From Arthrobacter sp. ISL-72 (GTDB taxonomy: Bacteria > Actinomycetota > Actinomycetes > Actinomycetales > Micrococcaceae): DNA of 64,000 nucleotides. The notes beneath the pieces were generated by a model. It had not been told where the DNA came from and ran no database searches. It was given only the letters and a program-made list of their open reading frames with translations. Positions 37,212 through 44,792 of this stretch are shown in pieces. Location: contig NZ_JAGGPP010000013.1 of the NCBI RefSeq assembly GCF_018613755.1, positions 1 to 64,000 on the forward strand, written 5' to 3'. How positions within the stretch are numbered: the first letter of the stretch is position 1; every line of letters begins with the position of its first letter. The position numbers and the translations under genes are program-made.

Positions 37212-37946
37212 CTACTGGGCGGTAGATGACTTCCGGGCGGCAACCCGGGTGGCGCGGACCCTCCCGGTCCAGAACACCGCCAGGCCCAGGACGAAGCACA
37301 GCGCGGCCCCGTAATTGATGATGAATTTCAGCGAGCTCCACTGGGGCGGAATGAAGGGGAACAGCAGGCTCACCGTCAGGGAGGCGCCGCCGATGCCCAG
37401 CAGCAGGGCTCCCACCCGGACCAGCACCGGCAGCCGGCTGGCCACTGCCTTCGCTATTGCGGGGAGGAGGACCAAGGAAACGTAGGCCGGGTAGGCGCGC
37501 CCTGCGGCACCGTAGTACTCCACCAGGTGGGCATCCCGGACACTGCGCCGGGCAACACCGGCGAGTCCTGCAGATGAGCCGGATGAATCCATCATGATGA
37601 AGAAAAGGATCATAACGGCGGATATCACCCCAAACACCAGCATCCCGGGCCATCCCAGCAGCCAGCGCCGGTACTGATGTGCACCGAACGCCTTCATGCT
37701 GCGCAGCCCGATGAAAAAGATGACGGCGAAGACGATGAACCGCAGGATGAGGTTGGTGATGTTAGTGCCGCCAAGGACGCTGTCGATGGCAACGTACGGG
37801 CCATCGATGCTCAGAAGGATCGCGAGCGTGGCCAGCAGAAAGATGTAGAAGAGCGACCTGTTCTCACCCCTTAAGGCACTGGGGATCCGTGCCACCGCAG
37901 CGGCGCAGCAGACAGCAAGGGTGGACCACTGCAGGATCTCGATCAT
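37212..37946 (-). CDS. Seven-helix membrane protein coupled to an HTH regulator
   Basis: Encodes 244 residues from the ATG at 37946, which overlaps the regulator's stop as ATGA; an upstream start at 37961 is possible. About seven hydrophobic helices are visible (near 3-22, 32-50, 63-83, 97-119, 149-170, 178-197, 209-228). The layout resembles the membrane part of the 'MAB_1171c family putative transporter' group of actinobacteria, but the soluble domain usually attached is absent; this assignment is tentative. Being translationally coupled to an HTH protein, it may be a membrane sensor or a target controlled by that regulator. Confidence 0.7.
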   Translation of the reverse strand: MIEILQWSTLAVCCAAAVARIPSALRGENRSLFYIFLLATLAILLSIDGPYVAIDSVLGGTNITNLILRFIVFAVIFFIGLRSMKAFGAHQYRRWLLGWPGMLVFGVISAVMILFFIMMDSSGSSAGLAGVARRSVRDAHLVEYYGAAGRAYPAYVSLVLLPAIAKAVASRLPVLVRVGALLLGIGGASLTVSLLFPFIPPQWSSLKFIINYGAALCFVLGLAVFWTGRVRATRVAARKSSTAQ

Positions 37947-38692
37947 CCGAGGTTCTCCCAAATCGTTCTGGTTTCTTCATGGTCTTGTTCCTGGCGCTTA
38001 AGGGTCTTTCCCAAAGCCTGGAGCCGGTCGCCGGCCAACGCGGCAAGCTCGCCGTCGGACATGGCATCCAGGGCCGCCTGCCTGGCGCCCGGCTCCCAGC
38101 CTGCCTCGGACTCGGTGATCATTCCCGTGGCCACCAGCCCGCCCGTCAGGCCTGTGCCGGCCGCCCTGGACGTGGCGATGGCCAGTTCCGGGGTCAGCCT
38201 GTTGGCCGACAGCTGCGCCGAGTAATTCTGCGGTGCGATCCCGGTGGCTGCGGAAACCCGATGCCGGAGTTCGCCGTCGTCAATCGCGTCCACCCAGTTC
38301 CTCACCGAGGTGGCATGCGGAGCCGGCGTGAGCTGCGGGGCGGGGGGCGTGGCCCGGGCTGTTTCAGTCCCCTCCGCTGCCGCGGCGGAGCGGGCAATGA
38401 CTGCCCTTAGAAGATCCATGGTGGCGATCTGGCTGACCAGCTCCGCGGCGGTGGGCGGCAACTGGCCCCCGGCAAGATCGCTATATGCGTCAAAGGTGGC
38501 GAGCGCCGCTACCGGGTTGATGTTGAACGCCCGGCTGATGGCGACGACGGTGCTTTCCGCCACCTTCCCCCGGACCAGCTGCTGCGCCAGGGTGGTCCGC
38601 TTGACTCCGGAAATCCTGCAGATATCGGCAGTGCTCGCCTCGGGCGCAATTCCTTGCAGCCAGCGTTGGAACGCCTTGGCGGGGAGTGGCAT
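37943..38692 (-). CDS. Helix-turn-helix regulator with two HTH-like segments
   Basis: Encodes 249 residues. An N-terminal XRE-like helix-turn-helix (about 10-60) contains ADICRISGVKRTTLAQQLVRGKV. A second helical unit at about 130-170 has the same plan (LRHRVSAATGIAPQNYSAQLS), separated by a proline/alanine-rich linker near 110-125. The C-terminal region (about 180-249) is charged and helical. No catalytic motif was seen. Its stop codon overlaps the start of the seven-helix membrane gene, so the two form a unit. It is divergent from the ABC-F gene, sharing a 181-base regulatory region. Targets are unknown. Confidence 0.75.
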   Translation of the reverse strand: MPLPAKAFQRWLQGIAPEASTADICRISGVKRTTLAQQLVRGKVAESTVVAISRAFNINPVAALATFDAYSDLAGGQLPPTAAELVSQIATMDLLRAVIARSAAAAEGTETARATPPAPQLTPAPHATSVRNWVDAIDDGELRHRVSAATGIAPQNYSAQLSANRLTPELAIATSRAAGTGLTGGLVATGMITESEAGWEPGARQAALDAMSDGELAALAGDRLQALGKTLKRQEQDHEETRTIWENLG

Positions 38693-38736
38693 CGACGACT
38701 TCCTGCAGGTGGGCTATCTGGGTATCATCAGCCCGA

Positions 38737-38766
38737 TTGTACGGCGGCGGGTATATGAACTATGCT
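38737..38766 (+). promoter_or_regulatory. Promoter for the ABC-F operon
   Basis: TTGTAC at 38737-38742, an 18-base spacer and TATGCT at 38761-38766 fit a vegetative promoter. Transcription would start near 38773, exactly at the base of the leader hairpin. Confidence 0.6.
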
Positions 38767-38774
38767 AGATGGTC

Positions 38775-38819
38775 GAACCCGTTGGTCCGTACACCCCCCA
38801 AGTCCGGACCAGCGGGTTC
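38775..38819 (+). promoter_or_regulatory. Attenuator-like leader hairpin before the ABC-F gene
   Basis: GAACCCGTTGGTCCG (38775-38789) pairs with CGGACCAGCGGGTTC (38805-38819) at 14 of 15 positions plus one G-T pair, around a 15-base loop. It is followed by TTC-TTCC rather than a T run. A smaller hairpin GGCCC/GGGCC (38841-38854) lies just downstream. Many antibiotic-responsive ABC-F genes have attenuators in such leaders; that role here is inference. Confidence 0.6.
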
Positions 38820-38823
38820 TTCC

Positions 38824-38874
38824 ATGCCCGGGGGATTTCCGGCCCGTTTGGGCCGCAGTGAGAGGATGGACTAA
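38824..38874 (+). CDS. Possible 16-residue leader peptide overlapping the ABC-F start
   Basis: An ATG at 38824 opens a 16-codon frame, MPGGFPARLGRSERMD, whose TAA stop (38872-38874) overlaps the ABC-F ATG as TAATG. There is no Shine-Dalgarno before it. The overlap suggests coupling or a stalling-type leader peptide, but a frame this short could arise by chance. Confidence 0.35.
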   Translation: MPGGFPARLGRSERMD

Positions 38875-40571
38875 TGACTGCAACCCTTGTTGCCAAAGAT
38901 CTTTCCGGTGGTCACGACCACCGCACACTCTTCTCAAAACTTTCCCTCACGGTGGCCCCGGGCGACGTCGTCGGCGTCGTGGGCGCCAACGGTGCCGGCA
39001 AATCCACCCTGCTCCGCCTGCTGGCCGGTGTGGACCAGCCTTTGTCCGGCTCGGTGAGCCTAGCCCCGGCCGATGCCTTCGTGGGCTGGTTGCCGCAGGA
39101 ACACGAGCGGGTTGCCGGTGAAACTGTGGCTGCCTACATTGCCAGGCGCACTGGCTGCGCGCAGGCCACCGCAGAGATGGAGTCCACCGCCGAAGCGCTG
39201 GGCTCGGGAGCAGCCGGCGCTGACGACGCCTACTCGCTGGCCTTCGACCGCTGGATGGCCTCCGGCGCGGCGGACATGGACGAACGCATTGCCCCGGTCC
39301 TTGCCGATCTTGGGCTGGACGTGGGACCCGACGCGCTCATGACCGGACTTTCCGGCGGACAGGCCGCCCGGGTAGCCCTGGCCGCCCTGCTGCTGAGCCG
39401 CTTCGACGTGGTCCTGCTCGACGAGCCCACCAATGACCTGGACCTCAACGGACTGGCCAAGCTGGAAGCGTTCGTGCAGGGGCTGCGGGGCGGTGTGGTC
39501 CTGGTGTCCCACGACCGTGAATTCCTGGCCCGCTGTGTCACCACCATCGTGGAACTGGACCTGGCCCAGAACTCCGTCTCGGTCTACGACGGCGGTTACG
39601 AGTCCTTCCTGGAGGAACGGGCCGTGGCACGCCGCCACGCCAGGGAGCGTTATGAAGAGTACGCCTCCACCAAGGCCGACCTCGTCTCCCGCGCCCGGAC
39701 CCAGCGCGAGTGGAGCTCGCAGGGCGTCCGCAACGCCATGAAGAAAAGCCCGGACAATGACAAGATCCGCCGGGCAGCTTCCACCGAATCGTCGGAGAAA
39801 CAGGCGCAGAAGGTGCGCCAGATGGAGTCCCGCATCGCCCGGCTGGACGAAGTGGAGGAGCCCCGCAAGGAATGGCAGCTCCAGTTCAGCATTGGCCAGG
39901 CCCCGCGCTCCAGCGCCGTGGTGGCAACGCTGAGGGACGCCGTCGTGCGGCAGGGGGACTTCACCCTGGGCCCGGTGAACCTGCAGCTCAACGCCGGAGA
40001 ACGGATCGGCATCACCGGCCCCAACGGTGCCGGCAAATCCACCCTGCTCCGGCTGCTGCTCGGTGTGCGGCAGCCTGATGACGGCAATGCCGCCATGGGC
40101 GCCTCGGTGGCCACCGGCGAAATCGACCAGGCCCGCGGCCTGCTGGCTGGCCACCTCAAACTGGGCGACGCCGTCGAGGCCGTGCTGACGGAGCTGACAC
40201 CGGCGGAGGTCCGGACGCTGCTGGCCAAGTTCGGCCTGAAGGCGGACCACACATCGCGGCCGGTCGACTCGCTGTCCCCGGGGGAACGGACGCGCGCGGC
40301 GCTGGCGCTGCTGCAGGCGAGGGGCGTGAACCTGCTGGTCCTCGACGAGCCCACCAACCACCTGGACCTGCCCGCCATCGAGCAGCTCGAGGAAGCACTC
40401 GAAAGCTACGACGGCGCCCTGCTCCTGGTGACCCATGACCGCCGGCTGCTGGAAAACGTTCGGCTGGATGTCCGCTGGAACGTCGAGGACGGCGTGGTCA
40501 CCGAACTGCTCGCCGTCGCCGGAACTTCCGCGGCCGCAGCCGGACCCGTCACGAAAGGTCAGTCCCGATGA
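38874..40571 (+). CDS. ABC-F family ATPase
   Basis: Encodes 565 residues with two ATP-binding cassettes and no membrane segments, the ABC-F plan. These proteins act on the ribosome, either protecting it from antibiotics or relieving stalling. Walker A motifs are GANGAGKST (about 38-46) and GPNGAGKST (about 382-390); signature motifs are LSGGQ and the degenerate LSPGE; both Walker B motifs read LLDEPTN or LVLDEPTN. The linker between cassettes (about 255-350) is long, charged and helical, as in resistance-type members. AGAGGA precedes the start. Its stop overlaps the next gene as ATGA. Confidence 0.9.
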   Translation: MTATLVAKDLSGGHDHRTLFSKLSLTVAPGDVVGVVGANGAGKSTLLRLLAGVDQPLSGSVSLAPADAFVGWLPQEHERVAGETVAAYIARRTGCAQATAEMESTAEALGSGAAGADDAYSLAFDRWMASGAADMDERIAPVLADLGLDVGPDALMTGLSGGQAARVALAALLLSRFDVVLLDEPTNDLDLNGLAKLEAFVQGLRGGVVLVSHDREFLARCVTTIVELDLAQNSVSVYDGGYESFLEERAVARRHARERYEEYASTKADLVSRARTQREWSSQGVRNAMKKSPDNDKIRRAASTESSEKQAQKVRQMESRIARLDEVEEPRKEWQLQFSIGQAPRSSAVVATLRDAVVRQGDFTLGPVNLQLNAGERIGITGPNGAGKSTLLRLLLGVRQPDDGNAAMGASVATGEIDQARGLLAGHLKLGDAVEAVLTELTPAEVRTLLAKFGLKADHTSRPVDSLSPGERTRAALALLQARGVNLLVLDEPTNHLDLPAIEQLEEALESYDGALLLVTHDRRLLENVRLDVRWNVEDGVVTELLAVAGTSAAAAGPVTKGQSR

Positions 40572-42481
40572 GCATGGACCGGGTTGCCTGGAGCTCCCTT
40601 TACAACATCACGCGGGCCTCAAGCGGCTCCAAGCCGTTCTCCAAGGCGACGCTGAAGCGGGTGTTCGGTTTTGCGCGCCCGCACCGGGGCAAGCTGATCG
40701 CCTTCGTGCTGCTGTCCATCGCCATGGCGGTCCTCGCCGTGGCCACGCCGGTCCTCGCCGGGCAGGTGGTGGACGCCATCATTGCCGGCGTCGGGGCCGA
40801 CGTCGTGATCGGGCTGGCTGCGCTCATCGCCGTCGTGGCCGTGGCGGAAGCCGGGCTGGGACTTGTGACGCGCTGGCTGTCCTCCACCATCGGCGAGGGC
40901 GTGATCGTGGACCTGCGGACCAAAGTGTTCGACCACGTCCAGAAAATGCCCATCGCCTTCTTCACCCGCACCCGGACCGGGGCCCTGGTCAGCAGGCTCA
41001 ACAACGACGTCATCGGCGCGCAGTCCGCCTTCGCCGGAACGCTCTCCGGCGTGGTGAGCAACGTGGTGGCCCTGGCGCTCACGCTCGCCGTAATGCTGGG
41101 CAAGTCCTGGCTTGTGACCGTGCTGGCCATGATCCTGCTGCCGATCTTCCTCATCCCGGCCCGCCGGATGGGTTCGAAGCTGGCCGACCTGCGGCGCGAG
41201 GCGGCCGAACACAACGCCGCCATGGGCACCCAGATGACCGAACGCTTCTCCGCGCCGGGTGCCACGCTGGTCAAGCTCTTCGGACGCCCCGATGAGGAGT
41301 CCCGCGAGTTCGCCGTGCGTGCCGGACGAGTCCGGGACATCGGCGTCCGCACCGCGATGCTCCAGTTCACCTTCGTCACCGCGCTGACCCTGGTCTCGGC
41401 GCTGGCGCTCGCCCTGGTGTACGGGTTGGGCGGCTGGCTTGCGCTGTCAGGCCAGCTGGCCGCGGGCGACGTCGTGGTGCTGGCACTGCTGCTCACCCGC
41501 CTTTACGCGCCGCTCACAGCGCTCTCCAACGCGCGCGTGGAAATCATGAGCGCCCTGGTGAGCTTCGAGCGGGTCTTCGAGATCCTTGACCTCAAGCCCC
41601 TCATCCAGCAAAAACCCGACGCCGTGGACGTTCCGCCGGGACCCGTTTCGGTTGAATTCGACGACGTCAGGTTCGCCTACCCCTCGGCTGACAAGGTGTC
41701 CCTGGCCTCGCTCGAGGACGTGTCCACGCTGGACACCCGCGGCGGCGAGGAAGTGCTGCACGGTGTCAGTTTCCGGGTGGAGCCGGGCCAGACAGTTGCC
41801 CTGGTGGGTTCCTCGGGCGCCGGCAAGTCCACGATCGCCCAGCTGCTGTCCCGGCTGTACGACGTCGATTCCGGCGCCGTGCGACTTGGCGGTTCCGTTC
41901 CCGGCAGCGGTTTGGACGTCCGCGACGTCACTTTCGATTCGATGCGGGCGACGCTGGGCATGGTGACCCAGGACGGCCACCTGTTCCACGAATCCATCGC
42001 CTCCAACCTGCGGCTGGCCCGTCCGGACGCCACCGAAGAGGACATGTGGGACGTGCTGCGCCAGGCCCGGCTCGAGTCCATGATCCGTGCGCTGCCTGAC
42101 GGCCTGGACACCGTGGTGGGGGAGCGCGGCTACCGGCTCTCCGGCGGTGAACGCCAGCGCCTCACCATCGCCCGGCTGCTGATTGCGCAGCCCCGAGTGG
42201 TCATCCTGGACGAAGCCACGGCCGCCCTGGATTCCACCAACGAAGCGGCCGTCCAGGCCGCGCTGGGGGCAGCGCTCGAAGGCCGCACCGCCGTCGTGAT
42301 TGCCCACCGGCTGTCCACCATCCGCGCCGCGGACATGATCCTGGTGGTGGAGGACGGCGCCATCGTGGAACGCGGCACCCACGCCGCGCTGCTCGAGGCG
42401 GAAGGCCGGTACGCGGAGCTTTACCGCACGCAGTTCGCGGAAGCGACAGCGGTGGTCAAAGAAGCCGTCCCGGAGTACTAG
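40568..42481 (+). CDS. ABC exporter, fused permease and ATPase
   Basis: Encodes 637 residues: a six-helix exporter domain at about 40-325 and an ATPase domain at about 358-620. The ATPase has Walker A GSSGAGKST, a Q-loop VTQDGHLFHESI, signature LSGGERQRLTIARLL, Walker B VVILDEATAALD and switch histidine IAHRLSTIR. Such half-transporters dimerise and export drugs, lipids or peptides. The start overlaps the ABC-F stop by four bases, so the two are translated together, and an ATG two codons in is an alternative. Pairing with an ABC-F gene suggests a shared role in resistance to a ribosome-targeting compound. Confidence 0.92.
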   Translation: MSMDRVAWSSLYNITRASSGSKPFSKATLKRVFGFARPHRGKLIAFVLLSIAMAVLAVATPVLAGQVVDAIIAGVGADVVIGLAALIAVVAVAEAGLGLVTRWLSSTIGEGVIVDLRTKVFDHVQKMPIAFFTRTRTGALVSRLNNDVIGAQSAFAGTLSGVVSNVVALALTLAVMLGKSWLVTVLAMILLPIFLIPARRMGSKLADLRREAAEHNAAMGTQMTERFSAPGATLVKLFGRPDEESREFAVRAGRVRDIGVRTAMLQFTFVTALTLVSALALALVYGLGGWLALSGQLAAGDVVVLALLLTRLYAPLTALSNARVEIMSALVSFERVFEILDLKPLIQQKPDAVDVPPGPVSVEFDDVRFAYPSADKVSLASLEDVSTLDTRGGEEVLHGVSFRVEPGQTVALVGSSGAGKSTIAQLLSRLYDVDSGAVRLGGSVPGSGLDVRDVTFDSMRATLGMVTQDGHLFHESIASNLRLARPDATEEDMWDVLRQARLESMIRALPDGLDTVVGERGYRLSGGERQRLTIARLLIAQPRVVILDEATAALDSTNEAAVQAALGAALEGRTAVVIAHRLSTIRAADMILVVEDGAIVERGTHAALLEAEGRYAELYRTQFAEATAVVKEAVPEY

Positions 42482-42882
42482 ACCCGGTCTGCGGCCAGCG
42501 CGGGCAGGATGTGGCCCGTCAGCAGCGGGGCGAGGTCGGCCGGGAGTTCTGCGGCCAGGTCCAGCCAGCGGATTTCGGCGATCTCCGCGGAAGGACGCGC
42601 GCTCCAGGTGCCCGGGGCGCTGAAGACGGTTGCTTCGATGTCCGTGGCGGCCTCATTGGCGGCGTCGGCCAGCCACACGCCCATGAGCCGGAGATGGTCC
42701 GGCGCCACGTTGATGCCCACCTCTTCCAGCAGTTCGCGCGAGGCGGCCTGGGCAGCGGTTTCGCCGGGTTCGGGTTTGCCGCCAGGGTGCATGAATTTGT
42801 CGGTGCCGCGCTTGCGGACGGTCAGCAGGCGGCCGGCCTCGTCATAGACGCAAACGGCGGACACAACTATGCGGTCTTTCAC
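42478..42882 (-). CDS. Nudix hydrolase
   Basis: Encodes 134 residues, a single Nudix domain that hydrolyses nucleoside diphosphates linked to another group. The Nudix box runs from Gly35 to Gly56 and fits G-x5-E-x7-R-E-x2-E-E-x-G, with Glu53 and Glu54 binding metal. It begins MKDRIVVSAVCVYD, close to MutT-like proteins of actinobacteria. Its 3' end overlaps the convergent ABC exporter by four bases. DUF6314 lies 2 bases upstream on the same strand. The substrate is not predictable. Confidence 0.9.
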   Translation of the reverse strand: MKDRIVVSAVCVYDEAGRLLTVRKRGTDKFMHPGGKPEPGETAAQAASRELLEEVGINVAPDHLRLMGVWLADAANEAATDIEATVFSAPGTWSARPSAEIAEIRWLDLAAELPADLAPLLTGHILPALAADRV

Positions 42883-42884
42883 GG

Positions 42885-43394
42885 CTACGACCCTAGCCCA
42901 TCCGTGCCGCGTTCATTTGGGGGCGGGCCATTTGGGGCCGGGTCATCAGCGTCCAGCCGCCGGAGCACGGATTCCAGGAGCAGGTCCTTCCGCGGCCCCC
43001 GAACGTCCCAGGCGTAGCTGAATTCATGCGGCCCGCGGAGGGCATACGTGACGCGGTAGCTGTCGGGGTCGCACCAGTGCCGGTCCTGGCTGGCTTCTGT
43101 CCGGAAGCTCATCCGGTGGAACGGCCGGCCGTCCGGAAACGTCATGTCCATCGCATCGGGGGAGTCCGCGGGATGAAGGAGGTAGTCCCGGCTTGCCGGG
43201 CCGGTGTACGTGTCCCCGGCGGGAGTAGGCCAGCGCATGGTGCCCTCTTCGTGAAAGGCGAGGCCGCCGTCGTCGTTTTTTGGGGAAAAGCGCGCGACGC
43301 CGGTGAAGGTTCCCCGGGCGTCCGAGCTGCGGTCCCACAGGGTGCGCTCCACGGACCAGCTGCCCAGCAGGTAGGCGCGCAGATCAAAGTTCAA
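42885..43394 (-). CDS. DUF6314 protein
   Basis: Encodes 169 residues from a TTG at 43394. The core has YLLGSWSVERTLWDR, FTGVARFSP, FHEEGTMRWP, SRDYLLHPADSPDAMDMTFPDGRPFHRM and RVTYALRGPHEFSYAWDVRGPRKD, matching the DUF6314 pattern, a lipocalin-like beta barrel. Function is unknown. The start codon is one base past the 3' end of tRNA-Arg, with no room for a ribosome binding site outside the tRNA, so translation may begin on the message freed by tRNA processing, or the true start may differ. It probably shares a transcript with the Nudix gene. Confidence 0.8.
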   Translation of the reverse strand: MNFDLRAYLLGSWSVERTLWDRSSDARGTFTGVARFSPKNDDGGLAFHEEGTMRWPTPAGDTYTGPASRDYLLHPADSPDAMDMTFPDGRPFHRMSFRTEASQDRHWCDPDSYRVTYALRGPHEFSYAWDVRGPRKDLLLESVLRRLDADDPAPNGPPPNERGTDGLGS

Positions 43395-43395
43395 G

Positions 43396-43468
43396 TGCCC
43401 TCGATTGGAATCGAACCAACGACACCGGCTTTAGGAGAGCCGTGCTCTATCCACTGAGCTACGAGGGC
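43396..43468 (-). tRNA. tRNA-Arg (anticodon CCT)
   Basis: A 73-base cloverleaf on the minus strand. Acceptor GCCCTCG pairs with CGAGGGC; the D arm contains AGCTCAGTGGATAGAGC; the anticodon stem CGGCT/AGCCG encloses the loop CTCCTAA, giving anticodon CCT, which reads AGG; the T arm has GGTTCGATTCC. The 3' CCA is not encoded. AGG is a rare codon in this GC-rich genome type. Confidence 0.97.
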
Positions 43469-43541
43469 GGGCGTCCGAAGCGGTTGGCACCAGGCCGTCC
43501 TGTTCGGGCACGGATACAAGCATACAAGGTGCTGGCGCGTA

Positions 43542-43547
43542 TACGCT
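43542..43547 (+). promoter_or_regulatory. -10 element giving a leaderless start for the DUF998 gene
   Basis: TACGCT lies six bases before the ATG, the leaderless spacing. It overlaps a perfect palindrome GCGTATACGC at 43537-43546 that could be an operator. No clear -35 was found. Confidence 0.5.
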
Positions 43548-43553
43548 CATGGC

Positions 43554-44348
43554 ATGACCGCAGCAACACCAGCAACTTCCTACCGGGCCGGGTTCCTTCC
43601 GGACATCGCCTCCACCCGGGAGTATTTCGGGGCGTGGGCCAAGCTGAGCGTGCTGCAGTATTTCGTGGCCGAAGCGGCAGTGATCGCTGCCTGGGCGGGA
43701 CCGGAACCCTACGACCGCCGGACCGGCTTCATCAGCGATCTTGGTGCCGTGCAGTGCGGTATCCACGAAGACAGGGATGTGTGCTCGCCGCTGCACGCGC
43801 TGATGAATGCGTCGTTCGTGCTGCAGGGCCTGGGCATGGTGCTGGGGGCGCTGTTCCTCAGTTCGGCGCTCCTGTGCGTCGCAGCGCGGCCCGGTGTCCG
43901 GCTCGCCTTTGGTGCCGGCCACCGTGGTCCCTGGTTCACCGCCCTCGCGGCCAAGGTCCTGACCTTCACGGCCGGAGCCGGGACTGTCATTGTGGGGCTG
44001 GTGCCCGAGGATGTCGGCTGGTTCGCCGTGCATCTGACCGGTGCCGTGATGTTCTTCCTCGGCGGAGCGCTGGCACTGCTGCTGTTGGGGGCGCTGTGGC
44101 TGAGGCAGTCACCCCTGGGCTGGTTCATCCTGTCCTGCGGAGCTGTCTCCCTGGTGGCGCTGGCCCTCGGCGGAATCACCGGAATGCGTGTCCCGGAGCC
44201 GGGCACGCTGGAGCGCTTTACGGGCTACCCCGTCACCACCGGCCTGGCCGCGGCGGGACTTGTGATCGCCCAGCGCGTCCGCAGGGAACTGAAGGTGCGG
44301 AAGGCGGCGCGGGCGGCAGCACACGCCCGCCCGACCGGCGTGATGTGA
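43554..44348 (+). CDS. DUF998 family membrane protein
   Basis: Encodes 264 residues. Six to seven hydrophobic segments are visible (near 32-50, 85-110, 128-150, 157-182, 186-208, 220-240). The conserved start SVLQYFVAEAAVIAAW and SDLGAVQCG, together with SPLHALMNASFVLQGLGMVLGA and GLVPEDVGWFAVHLTGAVMFF, match DUF998. Its function is unknown. The basic C-terminus (RVRRELKVRKAARAA) should be cytoplasmic. It is convergent with the lipoprotein gene and has no ribosome binding site, consistent with a leaderless message. Confidence 0.87.
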   Translation: MTAATPATSYRAGFLPDIASTREYFGAWAKLSVLQYFVAEAAVIAAWAGPEPYDRRTGFISDLGAVQCGIHEDRDVCSPLHALMNASFVLQGLGMVLGALFLSSALLCVAARPGVRLAFGAGHRGPWFTALAAKVLTFTAGAGTVIVGLVPEDVGWFAVHLTGAVMFFLGGALALLLLGALWLRQSPLGWFILSCGAVSLVALALGGITGMRVPEPGTLERFTGYPVTTGLAAAGLVIAQRVRRELKVRKAARAAAHARPTGVM

Positions 44349-44377
44349 GGACCGGGGTCGCGATGTGAGGGCCTGGG

Positions 44378-44791
44378 CTACGAAGCGAAATACTCGCGCA
44401 GCGGCCTGAGGTTTTCCAGCCCGGTGTAGCCAAGATCGTCCACTGACACGGACTGCGTTTTGTCCGGTGAGAACACACTGACGGAAAGGGTGCCGCTCTC
44501 CAGGTCCGCAGTGCGTTCCAGCATTGCGGTGATGACGGTTCGAAGAATTTCCTTGAGTTCAGCGGGATCCTGCGTGTCGGCGACAACAACGGCTCCGAGG
44601 AAGTTGCCGGAGGTGTTGACTTTGGCCGTCGCTGTGGAGGACACGACGCCCGGTACGGACGTGGCTGCGTCGTCCAGAGTGGCCTTGAGCTGCTCCTCCC
44701 TGGACGGTCCCCCGAAGCCGCATCCACTCAGGAACACGGCCGCAACAACTATGGGGGCGGCCCACTGGAACAGTCGTTTGAGACGCCTCAT
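44378..44791 (-). CDS. Small lipoprotein downstream of a WXG-lipase gene
   Basis: Encodes 137 residues from the ATG at 44791; an ATG at 44812, overlapping the upstream gene, is an alternative. The signal is short and basic (MRRLKRL), then hydrophobic, with lipobox LSGC and Cys24. The mature ~113 residues contain alternating strands and helices (EEQLKATLDDAATSVPGV, AVVVADTQDPAELKEILRTV, LSVSVFSPDKTQSVSVDDLGYTG) with no recognised family. The start lies one base after the stop of the WXG-lipase gene, so it is in the same operon. It could be an immunity lipoprotein, by analogy with staphylococcal T7SS lipase loci; that is inference. Confidence 0.8.
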   Translation of the reverse strand: MRRLKRLFQWAAPIVVAAVFLSGCGFGGPSREEQLKATLDDAATSVPGVVSSTATAKVNTSGNFLGAVVVADTQDPAELKEILRTVITAMLERTADLESGTLSVSVFSPDKTQSVSVDDLGYTGLENLRPLREYFAS

Positions 44792-44792
44792 G

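Noticed and set aside
43396-43468. tRNA-Arg as an integration site for a genomic island
   Set aside because: No integrase gene, no direct repeat of the tRNA end nearby, and neighbouring genes look like ordinary core genes.
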